Positions 38,925 through 49,328 of a stretch of 64,000 nucleotides of DNA are shown here, in pieces. Numbering within the stretch: position 1 is the stretch's first letter; the number at the start of each line of letters is the position of its first letter. Location of the stretch: NCBI RefSeq assembly GCF_014652655.1, contig NZ_BMZF01000004.1:95980-159979 (forward strand). The letters are read 5' to 3'. Below the pieces are notes generated by a model. That model was not told the origin of the DNA, did no database searches, and was given only the letters and a program-made list of their open reading frames with translations. Source of the DNA: Paramylibacter ulvae (GTDB lineage: Bacteria; Pseudomonadota; Alphaproteobacteria; Rhodobacterales; Rhodobacteraceae). Both the position numbers and the translations under genes were made by a program.

Positions 38925-41486
38925 CTAGCCTAATATTTTCCCAACGATTTCTGATGTGTCTTTGGACAGATTTTTAGTATCCGCAATGCGGCGCAATTGC
39001 CCTGTGATCAGGGTTTGGCGTTTCTTGTCATACCGTTTCCATGTTTCAAACAACCCCGCCATACGCGCGGTGGTTTGCGGGTTGATGGCATCCAGTTTAA
39101 TCAACCAATCGGCCAAGAATTGATAACCCTTGCCATCGATGCGATGGAACGCGGCGGGGTTCATGGCGAATGGGCCAATCAGGCTTCTGAATCTGTTCGG
39201 GTTTTTCCAATTGAAATCGGGATGCGTGGCCAATTTTTGCACAATGTCCAGCCCAGCATCGGGCGTGGCACAGGATGCTTGGATCGCGAACCATTTGTCC
39301 AAAACGATATTGTCTGATTTCCACTGATCATAAAATGCCGCGGATTGCGTTTCACCCGCACCTGCGCGGATTAATGCGGCCAGTGCGGAAATTTGCAATG
39401 TCATGTTATCGGCATTGTCAAATTGTTTGGCGGCGGTTTTGCCCCCATCCAGTTTGGTCAATAACCCAAGTGCGGTGCTTGCCAATGCACGTTTACCCGC
39501 CGCTTCCGCATCAGGGGAATAGGGGCCGTCAACCTGCATTGCTGTGTAAAGATTTGGCAGATCATCCGCCATTTTTTCCGCCATGGCCAAAGACAGCGCA
39601 TTGCGCGCTGTATAAATCGCATCGGGGTCTGGTTTTTCACCCAATGCCACGATGGCGCTGGTGATTTCCTCTTCTGATGGCAGACCAACCGCAAATGCCC
39701 GAAATGCAGGATCAAGCGCATCGTCAAGCGCCACCGCATGGATCGCATCCAAGTACGCCGCATCAATCGCGCCATCGTTCAATGCCATTTTCACCAACAT
39801 ATCGCTGGCATAGGCGCTGCCTGCTTCCCATTTATTGAACGGGTCGCTGTCATGGGCGAACAGGAACGCACGCGTGGCGTTATCCACATCATGTTTTAAA
39901 ATCACGGGCGCGGAAAACCCGCGCAAAATTGATGGCACTGGTTTTTCATCAAACGCGCCCAGATCAAAACTTTGCTCGCTTTGGGTTAATTCCAACAATT
40001 GTTCAGGCGCGGCCTCTGATCCATCACCCGCAAGCAAACCAACACGCACAGGGATCACCAATGGCAATTTGTCAGGCTGTCCCGGTGTGGGTGGCGTGGA
40101 TTGCGACAGGTGCAGCGTGTAACGCCCATTGGCGAATTCTTCGCGTACACTTAACGTCGGTGTGCCCGCCTGTGAATACCAGCGTTTGAACTGTGCCAAA
40201 TCACGCCCCGTTGCATCCTCGAACACCGCAATCCAATGTTCGATGGTACAGGCTTGCCCATCATGGCGATCAAAATAAAGATCAAGCGCCTTGCGATAGT
40301 TTTCATCACCGACCAGCAGTTTCAACATGCCAATCACCTCGGCACCTTTTTCATAAACGGTGGCGGTGTAAAAATTGTTGATCTCGATATATTCTTCGGG
40401 GCGCACAGGGTGGGCCAATGGGCCGGCATCCTCGCGGAATTGACGCCCGCGCAATTGCAACACATCATCGATGCGCTTCACACCGTGGCTGCGCATATCG
40501 CCCGTGAATGTTTGATCGCGAAATACGGTCAAACCTTCCTTGAGGCAGAGCTGAAACCAATCGCGACAGGTGATGCGATTTCCCGTCCAGTTATGGAAAT
40601 ATTCATGGGCGATAATGCCCTCGATCCGTTCAAAATCCACATCGGTTGCGGTTTCGGGGCTGGCCAAAACATATTTGGAATTGAAAATGTTCAATCCTTT
40701 GTTTTCCATCGCACCCATGTTGAAATCATCCACAGCGACGATCATGAATAAATCCAGATCATATTCGCGCCCGTAAACCTGTTCGTCCCATTTCATGGAT
40801 CGTTTCAGCGCATCCATCGCATAGGCGCATTTATCCTGATCGCCATCACGCACGAAAATTTGCAAATCGACGTGGCGACCAGAGGCAGTAGTGAATGTGT
40901 CGTCGTATGATTTCAGATCCCCAGCAACCAGCGCGAATAAATACGCAGGTTTGGGCCACGGATCGTGCCACATACCGTGCGCCAATTTATTGCCGTTGGA
41001 TAACAACACCGGCGCGTCGCCTTTGATTTCAACATCAAATGTCGCCATCACATCGGGGCGGTCGGGGTAAAATGTGATTTTGCGAAAACCCTGTGCCTCG
41101 CATTGGGTGCAATACATGCCGTTTGACATATACAAACCCTCAAGCGCGGTATTGGCGGATGGGTTGATTTCAACCTCTGCTACCCATGTGAATCCGTCTT
41201 GGGGCACCAGATCGGATGGGATTGTTAATCCTTCGGCATCTTGCAAAATTGAATCCGCTGGGATGGCGTTGCCGTTGATGGATGCTGTGATCAATTTCAA
41301 ATTGCGCCCATCCAGTTTTAAATCATGTGGCCCATCGGTGCGCGTATCATTGGCGCGAAATGTGATTTTTGAGGTCACACGCGTCGCCGTTGGATCCAGA
41401 TCAAACGACAGCTTAACCGTATCCACCCAAAATGCAGGTTCTTGGTAATCGGACAGGCGAATCGTGGGGGCTTGGGTCGGGCGCAT
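38925..41486 (-). CDS. pepN: Aminopeptidase N (M1 family)
   Basis: PepN is a broad-specificity zinc aminopeptidase of the cytoplasm. The 853-residue protein has the N-terminal beta domain, the substrate motif GAMEN (258-262), zinc motif HEYFH (294-298) followed by 'NWTGNRITCRDWFQLCLKEGLT' in which the second glutamate of the HExxH-18-E set lies, a small middle domain ('GTPTLSVREE'), and a helical C-terminal domain. Length fits gammaproteobacterial-type PepN (about 870). The start at 41486 follows CGGAG. It is divergent from glcB. Confidence 0.95.
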   Translation of the reverse strand: MRPTQAPTIRLSDYQEPAFWVDTVKLSFDLDPTATRVTSKITFRANDTRTDGPHDLKLDGRNLKLITASINGNAIPADSILQDAEGLTIPSDLVPQDGFTWVAEVEINPSANTALEGLYMSNGMYCTQCEAQGFRKITFYPDRPDVMATFDVEIKGDAPVLLSNGNKLAHGMWHDPWPKPAYLFALVAGDLKSYDDTFTTASGRHVDLQIFVRDGDQDKCAYAMDALKRSMKWDEQVYGREYDLDLFMIVAVDDFNMGAMENKGLNIFNSKYVLASPETATDVDFERIEGIIAHEYFHNWTGNRITCRDWFQLCLKEGLTVFRDQTFTGDMRSHGVKRIDDVLQLRGRQFREDAGPLAHPVRPEEYIEINNFYTATVYEKGAEVIGMLKLLVGDENYRKALDLYFDRHDGQACTIEHWIAVFEDATGRDLAQFKRWYSQAGTPTLSVREEFANGRYTLHLSQSTPPTPGQPDKLPLVIPVRVGLLAGDGSEAAPEQLLELTQSEQSFDLGAFDEKPVPSILRGFSAPVILKHDVDNATRAFLFAHDSDPFNKWEAGSAYASDMLVKMALNDGAIDAAYLDAIHAVALDDALDPAFRAFAVGLPSEEEITSAIVALGEKPDPDAIYTARNALSLAMAEKMADDLPNLYTAMQVDGPYSPDAEAAGKRALASTALGLLTKLDGGKTAAKQFDNADNMTLQISALAALIRAGAGETQSAAFYDQWKSDNIVLDKWFAIQASCATPDAGLDIVQKLATHPDFNWKNPNRFRSLIGPFAMNPAAFHRIDGKGYQFLADWLIKLDAINPQTTARMAGLFETWKRYDKKRQTLITGQLRRIADTKNLSKDTSEIVGKILG

Positions 41487-41557
41487 GATGTTCTCCGCAA
41501 AAATGATTTGGCACAAGATGATGGAAATTACGTCGGGACTTCAAGCGAATTAACGGC

Positions 41558-41577
41558 ATACAATGGTATACAATGGT
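41558..41577 (+). repeat. Tandem 10-base repeat upstream of glcB
   Basis: ATACAATGGT occurs twice in a row (41558-41567 and 41568-41577). The junction contains TGGTATACAA (41564-41573), a nearly palindromic sequence similar to operators of FadR-type GntR regulators such as GlcC-like proteins. It lies 107 bases before the malate synthase start codon in the pepN-glcB divergent gap. No regulator gene of that kind is in the window. Confidence 0.45.
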
Positions 41578-41683
41578 TGAACTTGCGCGGTTCACACTGT
41601 ATTGCATAGTTAAGCAAAATATTTCTCGTTGTTTGTTTGCAGGAGGTGTAAACAAACCGCGTTCCATCTTGAGGAGAATTCAC

Positions 41684-43822
41684 ATGTCGCGCAGCGAAAA
41701 ATTTGGATTACAGATCGACGATCAAATGGTTGATTTCGTTGAAAACCAAGCCATCCCAGGAACGGGTATTACACCCGATACATTCTGGAAAGGTCTGTCC
41801 GATCTGGTGCACACGATGGGCCCCAAAAATCGTGAACTGTTGAATGACCGCACAGAGATGAAAGCACAGATTGATGCGTGGCATGTTCAAAATCGCGGCA
41901 AGCCGCATGATTTCGACGCTTATAAATCATTCCTAACCGAAATTGGTTATCTGGTGCCACAGGGCGATGATTTCACCATTGAAACAGCGAATGTTGACCC
42001 TGAAATCGCAACGGTTCCGGGCGCACAATTGGTGGTGCCGATCATGAATGCGCGTTATGCGCTGAATGCGGGCAATGCGCGATGGGGTTCATTATATGAT
42101 GCACTGTATGGTACCAACGCCATGGGCAGTGCACCCAGTGGCAAAGGATACGATGCCGCGCGTGGGGCAGAGGTGATCGCATGGGCAAAATCATTCCTTG
42201 ATGATGCATTCCCATTGGCCGCTGGTGGTCATGGTGACATTTCGGGATACCGCGTGAGCGGTGGCGCATTGCTCACCGATGATACGGGGCTTGCCGATCC
42301 ATCACAATTTGCAGGCTATCGCGGCGATGCGGATGCACCAACGGCGATCCTGTTGAAAAACAACGGGCTGCATGTGGAATTGCAAATTAATCGCGACCAT
42401 CCCATTGGTGGCGCGGATGGGGCAGGGATTGCCGATATTTTGCTGGAATCCGCCATGTCTGCGATCATGGATTGCGAAGATTCCGTTGCCGCTGTGGATG
42501 CAGAGGACAAGGTTTTAGCCTATTCCAATTGGCTTGGCCTGATGAAGGGCGATTTGTCCGACAGCTTTGAAAAGGGTGGCAAAACCGTCACCCGCACATT
42601 GAACCCTGATCGTGAATATACCGCCCCTGATGGTGGCAATATCACGCTCAAAGGGAGATCATTGATGTTGGTGCGCAACGTTGGGCATCTGATGACCAAC
42701 CCTGCGATTTTGGACAAGGATGGTCTTGAAATCGGCGAAGGCTTGATGGACGCCATGGTCACAACCCTGATCGCTATTCACGATTTCAAACGCGAGTCTG
42801 GCAATTCGGTCATGGGGTCGATGTATGTTGTGAAACCCAAAATGCACGGGCCAATCGAGGTTGCATTTGCCAATGAGATTTTCACACATGTGGAATCTGC
42901 GCTGGGCTTGCCGCAATACACGGTGAAGCTGGGCATCATGGACGAAGAGCGTCGCACCACGGTGAACCTTAAGGAATGTATTCGCGCGGCAAAAAACCGT
43001 GTGGCGTTTATCAACACCGGGTTCTTGGATCGCACGGGCGATGAAATTCATACATCCATGGAAATGGGGCCGTTTTTACGCAAAGGCGACATTAAAAACG
43101 AACCTTGGATCGGCGCGTATGAGGATCAAAATGTTGATGTGGGACTGGCCTGTGGTTTGCACGGCAAGGCACAGATCGGCAAGGGCATGTGGGCCATGCC
43201 CGACTTGATGGATGCGATGCTGGATCAAAAAATCGGCCATCCTCAATCAGGTGCAAATTGCGCATGGGTGCCAAGCCCGACAGCGGCGACATTGCACGCT
43301 ACCCATTATCACAAGGTTGACGTGATGGCGCGCCAAGAGGAGTTGTTAAAACAAGGTGCGCGCGCATCTGTGGATACGATTTTGCAAGTCCCCGTGGCGC
43401 ATGGGCAAAACTGGTCAGACGGCGAAATCACCGCAGAGGTGGAAAATAACGCCCAAGGGATTTTGGGCTATGTTGTGCGCTGGGTCGATGCGGGCATTGG
43501 TTGTTCCAAGGTGCCAGACATCAACAATGTCGGCCTGATGGAAGATCGCGCAACATGCCGGATTTCATCGCAACACATCGCCAACTGGCTGCATCACGGC
43601 GTGATTAGCCAAGGTCAGGTGATGGACATCATGCAACGCATGGCCGTGGTGGTTGATGAACAAAACGCAGGCGATCCAACATATGTGCCAATGGCGCCCG
43701 ATTATACGGGCATCGCATTTCAGGCCGCATGTGATCTGGTGTTCTTGGGCACGGTACAACCCGCAGGCTATACCGAGCCAATTTTGCACGCACGCCGGTT
43801 AGAGCTAAAATCCAAAGCATAA
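41684..43822 (+). CDS. glcB: Malate synthase G
   Basis: Malate synthase G condenses glyoxylate with acetyl-CoA to give malate in the glyoxylate bypass or glycolate use. The 712-residue product matches the family length (about 720). It shows '[14 protein letters not shown]', '[14 protein letters not shown]', '[14 protein letters not shown]', '[15 protein letters not shown]' and '[15 protein letters not shown]', the last with catalytic residues. The ATG at 41684 follows AGGAGA with good spacing. A terminator follows. No isocitrate lyase is in the window. Confidence 0.96.
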   Translation: MSRSEKFGLQIDDQMVDFVENQAIPGTGITPDTFWKGLSDLVHTMGPKNRELLNDRTEMKAQIDAWHVQNRGKPHDFDAYKSFLTEIGYLVPQGDDFTIETANVDPEIATVPGAQLVVPIMNARYALNAGNARWGSLYDALYGTNAMGSAPSGKGYDAARGAEVIAWAKSFLDDAFPLAAGGHGDISGYRVSGGALLTDDTGLADPSQFAGYRGDADAPTAILLKNNGLHVELQINRDHPIGGADGAGIADILLESAMSAIMDCEDSVAAVDAEDKVLAYSNWLGLMKGDLSDSFEKGGKTVTRTLNPDREYTAPDGGNITLKGRSLMLVRNVGHLMTNPAILDKDGLEIGEGLMDAMVTTLIAIHDFKRESGNSVMGSMYVVKPKMHGPIEVAFANEIFTHVESALGLPQYTVKLGIMDEERRTTVNLKECIRAAKNRVAFINTGFLDRTGDEIHTSMEMGPFLRKGDIKNEPWIGAYEDQNVDVGLACGLHGKAQIGKGMWAMPDLMDAMLDQKIGHPQSGANCAWVPSPTAATLHATHYHKVDVMARQEELLKQGARASVDTILQVPVAHGQNWSDGEITAEVENNAQGILGYVVRWVDAGIGCSKVPDINNVGLMEDRATCRISSQHIANWLHHGVISQGQVMDIMQRMAVVVDEQNAGDPTYVPMAPDYTGIAFQAACDLVFLGTVQPAGYTEPILHARRLELKSKA

Positions 43823-43831
43823 TATTTCAAG

Positions 43832-43855
43832 CGCGCCATGAATTTGGCGCGTTTT
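43832..43855 (+). terminator. Intrinsic terminator after glcB
   Basis: A seven-base-pair stem (CGCGCCA at 43832-43838 with TGGCGCG at 43845-43851), a six-base loop and TTTT follow the glcB stop by nine bases. Confidence 0.8.
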
Positions 43856-44140
43856 ACGTTTGCGCCCAAGGCGGTGCGGCAAGGATCAAATGCGTGAGTG
43901 TCGCCTGTGCGATCCGTTAAATTCTGTGCGCTGGGAATGGGGCGGGTCATGCCGAATTCTAAATATACCGCTGTTACCAACCCGAAATCGCTGTTTGTCG
44001 TGGAAAGAGTGACTTGAACAGCGTTATGAGAATTCAATCACTATCCAAAGTGATCCATGACGTAACGTAGACAATATTCCTGTTCCCACCGTGCAATCCG
44101 CGTGGCAATGTTTGGAACATCATGACATTTGGGAGGATTC
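43856..44140 (+). promoter_or_regulatory. Upstream region of the BASS transporter gene
   Basis: This 285-base stretch has no gene I can support; a minus-strand frame of 89 codons here runs into glcB and looks noncoding. Close to the transporter start lies a short dyad, AATCACT (44036-44042) and AGTGAT (44049-44054), whose half-sites also occur in the urtA-LysR gap. GGGAGG precedes the transporter ATG. It probably contains the transporter promoter, but I cannot place it. Confidence 0.35.
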
Positions 44141-44998
44141 ATGGATATTCTGGTAAACGTATTTTTGCCGCTTTCGCTGGCAATTATTATGCTGAGCCTT
44201 GGCGTTGGGTTAACGCTTGGGGATTTCAAACGCGTGGCAGAACGCAAATGGGCATTCGCGATCGGCGCGGTGTTTCAAGTGTTATTGGTGCCGCTCTGTG
44301 CATTTGTTGCGATCAATATTTTTGGTCTGACAGGTGAATTGGCGGCGGGGGTGATGTTATTGTCATTTTGCCCGGGTGGTTCCACATCAAATATCGTTAC
44401 GCGGCTGGCGCGCGGTGATGTGGCGCTTTCGGTGTCGTTAACTGCCGTTGTGTCGTTATTGTCAATCATCACAGTGCCAATTTTTATTGGCTGGGCGGTT
44501 GTGCATTTCATGGGTGAAAATATGCCTGCGGTTTCCGTATCATCATTGGCCATCGCAATGTTTTTGATCACCACATTGCCCGTGATCATCGGCATGATAA
44601 TCCGCAAATTTGCACATAATTTCGCGGTGCGCGCGGAACCGATTTTGGTGAAAATCGCATCTGTGTTGTTCGGTATTATCATTCTGGCCGCATTGGCAAG
44701 CAATTGGACATTGTTCAAGGATAACCTGCCCACACTTGGCCCTGTGTTGTTAACGATCCTGATTGTGATGATGTTCTCTGGCTTGGCCATTTCGGCATTG
44801 GCGGGGTTGACGTGGGGAGAGCAGAAAACAATCGCAATTGAGGTGGGCATTCAAAACGGCACGCTTGGCATCACACTTGCCCCGCTGATCGTTGGGGTAA
44901 GCACGGGTATTCCCGCACTTGCGCTGCCGTCAGCGGTGTATGGTATTTTGATGTATGTGGTGGCGTTCCCGTTCGTTTTGTGGATCCGCAACAAATAA
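44141..44998 (+). CDS. Bile acid:sodium symporter family (BASS) transporter
   Basis: The 285-residue protein is almost entirely membrane helices (nine to ten) and has the BASS signature 'LLSFCPGGSTSNIVTRLARGDVALSVSLT' in residues 72-100, with the crossover segment and sodium-site residues of the family. Bacterial members carry organic anions such as pantoate or other carboxylates; the substrate here is unknown. The ATG at 44141 has GGGAGG upstream. It converges on the ure operon, with ureG ending 16 bases beyond its stop. Confidence 0.87.
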   Translation: MDILVNVFLPLSLAIIMLSLGVGLTLGDFKRVAERKWAFAIGAVFQVLLVPLCAFVAINIFGLTGELAAGVMLLSFCPGGSTSNIVTRLARGDVALSVSLTAVVSLLSIITVPIFIGWAVVHFMGENMPAVSVSSLAIAMFLITTLPVIIGMIIRKFAHNFAVRAEPILVKIASVLFGIIILAALASNWTLFKDNLPTLGPVLLTILIVMMFSGLAISALAGLTWGEQKTIAIEVGIQNGTLGITLAPLIVGVSTGIPALALPSAVYGILMYVVAFPFVLWIRNK

Positions 44999-45007
44999 AA
45001 TGGGGAT

Positions 45008-45024
45008 GGGGGTGTTACGCCCCC
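45008..45024 (-). terminator. Hairpin at the end of the ure operon
   Basis: GGGGG (45008-45012) pairs with CCCCC (45020-45024) around a seven-base loop; read on the minus strand it is followed by CATCCCCATTTTATTT. It overlaps the last codons of ureG and may end the urea operon, and possibly the convergent transporter transcript. Confidence 0.4.
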
Positions 45025-45629
45025 AACCCGCCAATGTGTTTTAGCGCCGATACGATATCATCCACACCCTTGCCCGATTTCAGATCGGCAAAGAAAAATG
45101 GTTTGTCCCCGCGCTGCGCCGCTGCATCCGTGTTCATCACATCAAGTGACACATCCACATGCGGGGCAAGGCTGGTTTTATTGATTATCAGGATATCGGA
45201 TCGGGTGATGCCCGGGCCACCCTTGCGCGGGATTTCTTCGCCCATGGCAACATCAATGACATAGATCGTGATATCGGCCAATTCAGGGCTAAACGTGGCG
45301 GCCAGATTATCGCCGCCACTTTCGATCAATATCAATTCCAAATCGGGAAAGGCTGTGTTCAATTCATCAATGGCGGCCAAGTTCATGGATGCATCTTCGC
45401 GAATGGCGGTATGGGGACAGCCCCCCGTTTCCACACCGCGAATACGTTCCAGTGGCAACACCTGTTTGCGCATCAGATATTCCGCATCCTCGGTGGTGTA
45501 GATATCGTTGGTGATCACCGCCATGGAACAGTGCGGTGCCAAGGTTTTGCACAACATTTCGGTTAATGTGGTTTTGCCCGCGCCAACGGGGCCACCAATG
45601 CCAACACGCAATGGGCCATTATTATTCAT
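45015..45629 (-). CDS. ureG: Urease accessory GTPase UreG
   Basis: UreG is the SIMIBI GTPase that delivers nickel to apo-urease together with UreE, UreF and UreD. The 204-residue protein starts '[20 protein letters not shown]' (P-loop), then 'YTTEDAEYL', the nickel-binding '[18 protein letters not shown]' with the CPH motif, and '[17 protein letters not shown]' for guanine recognition. It is the last gene of the operon and overlaps ureF by four bases. Confidence 0.97.
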   Translation of the reverse strand: MNNNGPLRVGIGGPVGAGKTTLTEMLCKTLAPHCSMAVITNDIYTTEDAEYLMRKQVLPLERIRGVETGGCPHTAIREDASMNLAAIDELNTAFPDLELILIESGGDNLAATFSPELADITIYVIDVAMGEEIPRKGGPGITRSDILIINKTSLAPHVDVSLDVMNTDAAAQRGDKPFFFADLKSGKGVDDIVSALKHIGGLGA

Positions 45630-46267
45630 GTGCGAAAAATCCTTGTGGTCATATTTTCATGTTTCATGGATGCGATATCGGATAAAAAACAGGCCGATCC
45701 CAAATCATCGAGGCTTGCGGTTTCTGCCTGTTTTGCGATGTCATCAATTTGATCAAACAATGCGTGCAACACCCGTTGCCCATCGGTTTGGCCTAGCGGG
45801 ATAAACCGCACACCAGCCGCAATGATATTGGCGGCAAAGCTGTGCAAATATAGCGGGATCAGATCATCTAATGAAATGCGCTCGGCGCGCGCCGCCACAC
45901 CCAATGCCACGGGCAGGGGCATCGCGGAAATCTCACGCCCCGTGACGGCGGATGTAACCTTGGAAAAGGCCGCACCTTGGGCCGTGGTTTCCAAATGACG
46001 CTCGACACTGGGGGATAGGGCAATCGCCAGATCGGACAGGGCCTCTAGCGCATCGCCAGCCGCGCGATAAGCATGCGCCAGCAGGATCGCATCATTGCGC
46101 CCCGCGCCATATTGCAACACGTCTGACAGCCAGATTTGCAAACTATCCGCATCATGCACATCGCCCGCATCAATCGCATATTCCAACCCGTGGCTGTATG
46201 AATAGGCCCCAATGGGATAGCTTGGCGAAAGCCATGCCATCAATTTATGTGCGGAACTAGTGCTCAT
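45626..46267 (-). CDS. ureF: Urease accessory protein UreF
   Basis: UreF bridges UreD and UreG during urease activation. The 213-residue all-helical protein starts '[24 protein letters not shown]', a pattern typical of UreF ('P.GA..YSHG.E'), and continues with '[12 protein letters not shown]' and '[20 protein letters not shown]', also conserved. I choose the ATG at 46267, which overlaps ureE by 11 bases; an upstream in-frame ATG would overlap further. Its end overlaps ureG by four bases. Confidence 0.93.
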   Translation of the reverse strand: MSTSSAHKLMAWLSPSYPIGAYSYSHGLEYAIDAGDVHDADSLQIWLSDVLQYGAGRNDAILLAHAYRAAGDALEALSDLAIALSPSVERHLETTAQGAAFSKVTSAVTGREISAMPLPVALGVAARAERISLDDLIPLYLHSFAANIIAAGVRFIPLGQTDGQRVLHALFDQIDDIAKQAETASLDDLGSACFLSDIASMKHENMTTRIFRT

Positions 46268-46703
46268 GGCTGTGTGTGCGTCCATGCCCATATGCGCCGC
46301 CTTCGGGGTTAAACGGTGCGGTGATATCATCAACCCTTGCGCCCAGATGTTCCAACATATCGCGAATGGTGTGATCGACGCGCAGGATCAAATGATCCTC
46401 GTGAATTTCACAGGGCAGGTGGCGGTTGCCCACATGCCACGCAACGCGGATCAAATGGTGGGGATCGCTGGCCGTGGCTTTCATCAACGGTTCATTGGCT
46501 GCACGCACGCGCACATGGCGTCCATCATCAAGGCGCAAATCCGCACCATCGCGCAGTTCCACCACCTTGGGCAGATCAAGCAGAAATTCAAACCCGTTAT
46601 CACATGTCAGCGCGATACGACGACGAAACCGATCATCGTAATTCAGCGTGACCGTATCAACGGGGGCATCATGGGAATGGGTAACGGAAGTGGCGCGTAT
46701 CAT
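46257..46703 (-). CDS. ureE: Urease accessory nickel metallochaperone UreE
   Basis: UreE binds nickel and passes it to the activation complex. The 148-residue product has the N-terminal peptide-binding domain ('LTCDNGFEFLLDLPKVVELRDGADL') and the C-terminal metal domain with 'VAWHVGNRHLPCEIHEDHLILRVDHTI', including the conserved metal histidine. It ends in a histidine-rich tail, 'HGRTHSHEH', which commonly binds extra nickel. The ATG at 46703 lies one base after the stop of the DUF4375 gene, implying tight coupling to it. Confidence 0.93.
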   Translation of the reverse strand: MIRATSVTHSHDAPVDTVTLNYDDRFRRRIALTCDNGFEFLLDLPKVVELRDGADLRLDDGRHVRVRAANEPLMKATASDPHHLIRVAWHVGNRHLPCEIHEDHLILRVDHTIRDMLEHLGARVDDITAPFNPEGGAYGHGRTHSHEH

Positions 46704-46704
46704 A

Positions 46705-47175
46705 TCAATATCCCGCATATTTATCGGCAAAGGGTACGTATTTTGGCAATCGGCGAAACAATTGATCGGTATCCGCCAAGGCTTCGAATTTTTGGTCAAG
46801 GTCATCGAATGTGACTTTTGGGTTTTCTTGGTCCAACAATGGTTCGCGTTCCAATTTATCAAACGGAAAAGGATCGCCCATACGTGCCATTGCGGTTGCA
46901 ACCACCTCTGCCACTTGGGGCATGCCAATGGCGGTGAAACCTTCAATTGCCTCTGGTACGGTGGTGGATGTGGAATTGAAAAAATACTGATCAAATCCAC
47001 CATTGTTATGTTCAATATGAAGCCAGTGGATCGTATAAAGATGCACCGCCTTCACAGGGATTTTACGAATGCTTTTCAACCATTTTTTACGCCCGTTATA
47101 AAAATCAAACTGGTTGTAATATTCCATATAAAATTCAGGATATTTGCGTGGTGCGTGAAACAGGCTTCGTAACAT
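46705..47175 (-). CDS. DUF4375/DMP19-like protein inside the urease operon
   Basis: The 156-residue protein has the DUF4375 (DMP19) core 'HWLHIEHNNGGFDQYFFNSTST' near residues 50-70 and a following helix 'EAIEGFTAIGMPQVAEVVATAM'. DMP19 of Neisseria is an acidic DNA-mimic protein; most other family members are uncharacterised, and some are immunity-like. Here it has AAGGA before its ATG and its stop is one base before ureE, so it is expressed with the urease genes. It has no known link to nickel or urea. A horizontal origin cannot be judged from one genome. Confidence 0.72.
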   Translation of the reverse strand: MLRSLFHAPRKYPEFYMEYYNQFDFYNGRKKWLKSIRKIPVKAVHLYTIHWLHIEHNNGGFDQYFFNSTSTTVPEAIEGFTAIGMPQVAEVVATAMARMGDPFPFDKLEREPLLDQENPKVTFDDLDQKFEALADTDQLFRRLPKYVPFADKYAGY

Positions 47176-47213
47176 TAATTTTCCTTAAGATTGGATGACT
47201 TTAATAAGCCAAG

Positions 47214-47600
47214 TCAACTTCCCAACGACTTCGTAAAGCCGCCAAGGACACCACCAAATACCTCACCGATGCCAGCAAAATTGATTTCCCCTTTATTAAT
47301 TTGCTGCACAGCGAATCCAACGGTTGTGCCATCGGCTAAAAATTTCTGTCCAAGAACGTGAAACCCATAAGCTGTTAGGACTGGATTTATTGCTGGCGTA
47401 TCCTGAAAAACTTGGTGTTCATTTGAGCACCTGATTATTCCTTCGGAAATCAACCAAATCATACAGGGATAAAAAAACGGTTCCAATGTGTCGTCGGTCC
47501 CTAGATGGTTAAAATCTAGGAATCCGTCTTGGATACCATTCTCTAGGAGATTTGCCAAAATCGAAGAAACGACTATTTCGCTTTTTTGTAGATTGTTCAC
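47214..47600 (-). CDS. Orphan hypothetical protein between ureC and the DUF4375 gene
   Basis: I do not recognise this 128-residue protein. It begins at a GTG with GGGAGG nine bases upstream, 18 bases after ureC ends. The first 60 residues look helical ('IVVSSILANLLENGIQDGFLDF', 'YPCMIWLISEGIIRC'); the last 25 are glycine-rich and mildly hydrophobic ('AGIGEVFGGVLGGFTKSLGS'). Its codon use is more A/T-rich than ureC and ureE. It lies 38 bases before the DUF4375 gene, so the two may have entered the operon together. Confidence 0.55.
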   Translation of the reverse strand: MNNLQKSEIVVSSILANLLENGIQDGFLDFNHLGTDDTLEPFFYPCMIWLISEGIIRCSNEHQVFQDTPAINPVLTAYGFHVLGQKFLADGTTVGFAVQQINKGEINFAGIGEVFGGVLGGFTKSLGS

Positions 47601-47618
47601 TACTTCTAGCCTCCCAAT

Positions 47619-49328
47619 TCAAAACATAAAATAGCGCTGTGCCATAGGCAGCTCGCTTGCCGGCTCACAGGTGAGCAATTCACCATCCGCGCGTACCTCG
47701 TATGTTTCGGGGTTCACCTCCACTTGTGGTTTTGCGCTGTTCATCACCATATCCGATTTGCCGATGTTGCGGGTATTTTTGACCGCAACCGTGGATTTGG
47801 CAAGTCCAAGTGTTTTGCCAATATCATTGGCATGTGCTGCCTCGGACACAAACAGAACCGCGGAATTTTCCACCGCACGCCCCATCGCGCCAAACATTGA
47901 TCGTGTATAAACGGGTTGGGGTGTGGGGATGGATGCGTTTGGATCGCCCATCTGTGCGACCGCGATCATCCCACCAAGCAGAACCATTTCAGGTTTCACC
48001 CCAAAAAACGCAGGGTCCCACAACACCAGATCGGCGCGTTTGCCAACGGCGATGGAACCAATATGTTGGCTGATCCCATGGGCAATCGCAGGGTTGATCG
48101 TGTATTTCGCGATATAGCGTTTCACACGGAAATTATCATTATCCCCGGTTTCTTCGGGCAGACGCCCGCGTTGCACTTTCATCTTATGGGCGGTTTGCCA
48201 TGTGCGAATGGCAACTTCGCCCACACGCCCCATGGCTTGGCTGTCCGACGCAATGATCGAAAACGCCCCCATATCATGGAGGATATCTTCCGCCGCAATC
48301 GTTTCCTTGCGAATGCGGGATTCGGCGAATGCCACATCCTCTGGGATGGATTTATCCAGATGGTGACACACCATCAGCATATCCAAATGTTCCTCAAGCG
48401 TATTAACCGTATAAGGGCGGGTTGGGTTGGTGGATGATGGGATCACATGCTCTTCGCCGCATACTTTGATAATATCGGGGGCATGGCCGCCACCCGCACC
48501 CTCGGTATGGAATGCATGGATCGTGCGCCCCTTCATGGCCGCCACGGTGTTTTCAACAAATCCGCTTTCGTTCAACGTGTCGGTATGGATCATCACCTGA
48601 ACATCCATGTCGTCCGCCACGGACAGGCAGCAATCAATCGCCGCAGGTGTCGTGCCCCAATCCTCGTGCAGTTTCATCGCGCAAGCACCCGCATTAACCA
48701 TTTCGACCAAGGCTTCAGGCTGGCTCGCGTTGCCCTTGGACGAGAGGCCAATGTTCATTGGCACAGCGTCCAGCGATTGTAACATCCGCCCAATGTGCCA
48801 TGGCCCCGGTGTGCAGGTGGTGGCAAGTGTCCCATGTGCGGGCCCCGTGCCACCGCCCAACATGGTGGTCATGCCAGAATGCAGGGCATCCTCGATCTGT
48901 TGTGGACAGATAAAATGGATATGTGAATCAAACCCACCCGCGGTTAGGATTTTCCCCTCGCCCGCGATGATTTCGGTGCCAGGGCCAATGATGATATCCA
49001 CACCTGATTGCGTGTCGGGATTACCCGCCTTGCCAATCGCCGCAATGCGCCCATCAAACAGGGCGACATCGGCCTTGTAAATACCTGTGCTATCCACGAT
49101 CAGCGCATTGGTAATAACCGTATCCACCGCACCATTTGCACGTGTCACTTGTGATTGCCCCATGCCATCACGAATAACCTTGCCCCCGCCAAATTTGACC
49201 TCTTCACCATAGGTCGTCAAATCGCGTTCAACCTCGATAAACAATTCTGTATCGGCAAGGCGAATTTTATCGCCCGTGGTGGGGCCATACATATCGGCAT
49301 ATGCACCGCGTGAAATCTTGCTTGGCAT
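47619..49328 (-). CDS. ureC: Urease subunit alpha (catalytic)
   Basis: UreC carries the dinickel active site that hydrolyses urea to ammonia and carbamate. The 569-residue protein has '[11 protein letters not shown]' (nickel histidines), '[12 protein letters not shown]' with the carbamylated lysine, '[16 protein letters not shown]', and '[22 protein letters not shown]' (mobile flap with catalytic histidine), all intact. Length is standard. The start overlaps the ureB stop by one base. Confidence 0.98.
   Translation of the reverse strand: MPSKISRGAYADMYGPTTGDKIRLADTELFIEVERDLTTYGEEVKFGGGKVIRDGMGQSQVTRANGAVDTVITNALIVDSTGIYKADVALFDGRIAAIGKAGNPDTQSGVDIIIGPGTEIIAGEGKILTAGGFDSHIHFICPQQIEDALHSGMTTMLGGGTGPAHGTLATTCTPGPWHIGRMLQSLDAVPMNIGLSSKGNASQPEALVEMVNAGACAMKLHEDWGTTPAAIDCCLSVADDMDVQVMIHTDTLNESGFVENTVAAMKGRTIHAFHTEGAGGGHAPDIIKVCGEEHVIPSSTNPTRPYTVNTLEEHLDMLMVCHHLDKSIPEDVAFAESRIRKETIAAEDILHDMGAFSIIASDSQAMGRVGEVAIRTWQTAHKMKVQRGRLPEETGDNDNFRVKRYIAKYTINPAIAHGISQHIGSIAVGKRADLVLWDPAFFGVKPEMVLLGGMIAVAQMGDPNASIPTPQPVYTRSMFGAMGRAVENSAVLFVSEAAHANDIGKTLGLAKSTVAVKNTRNIGKSDMVMNSAKPQVEVNPETYEVRADGELLTCEPASELPMAQRYFMF

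Noticed and set aside
43768-44037. Minus-strand 89-codon frame after glcB
   Set aside because: It overlaps the glcB end and its terminator and shows no family resemblance.
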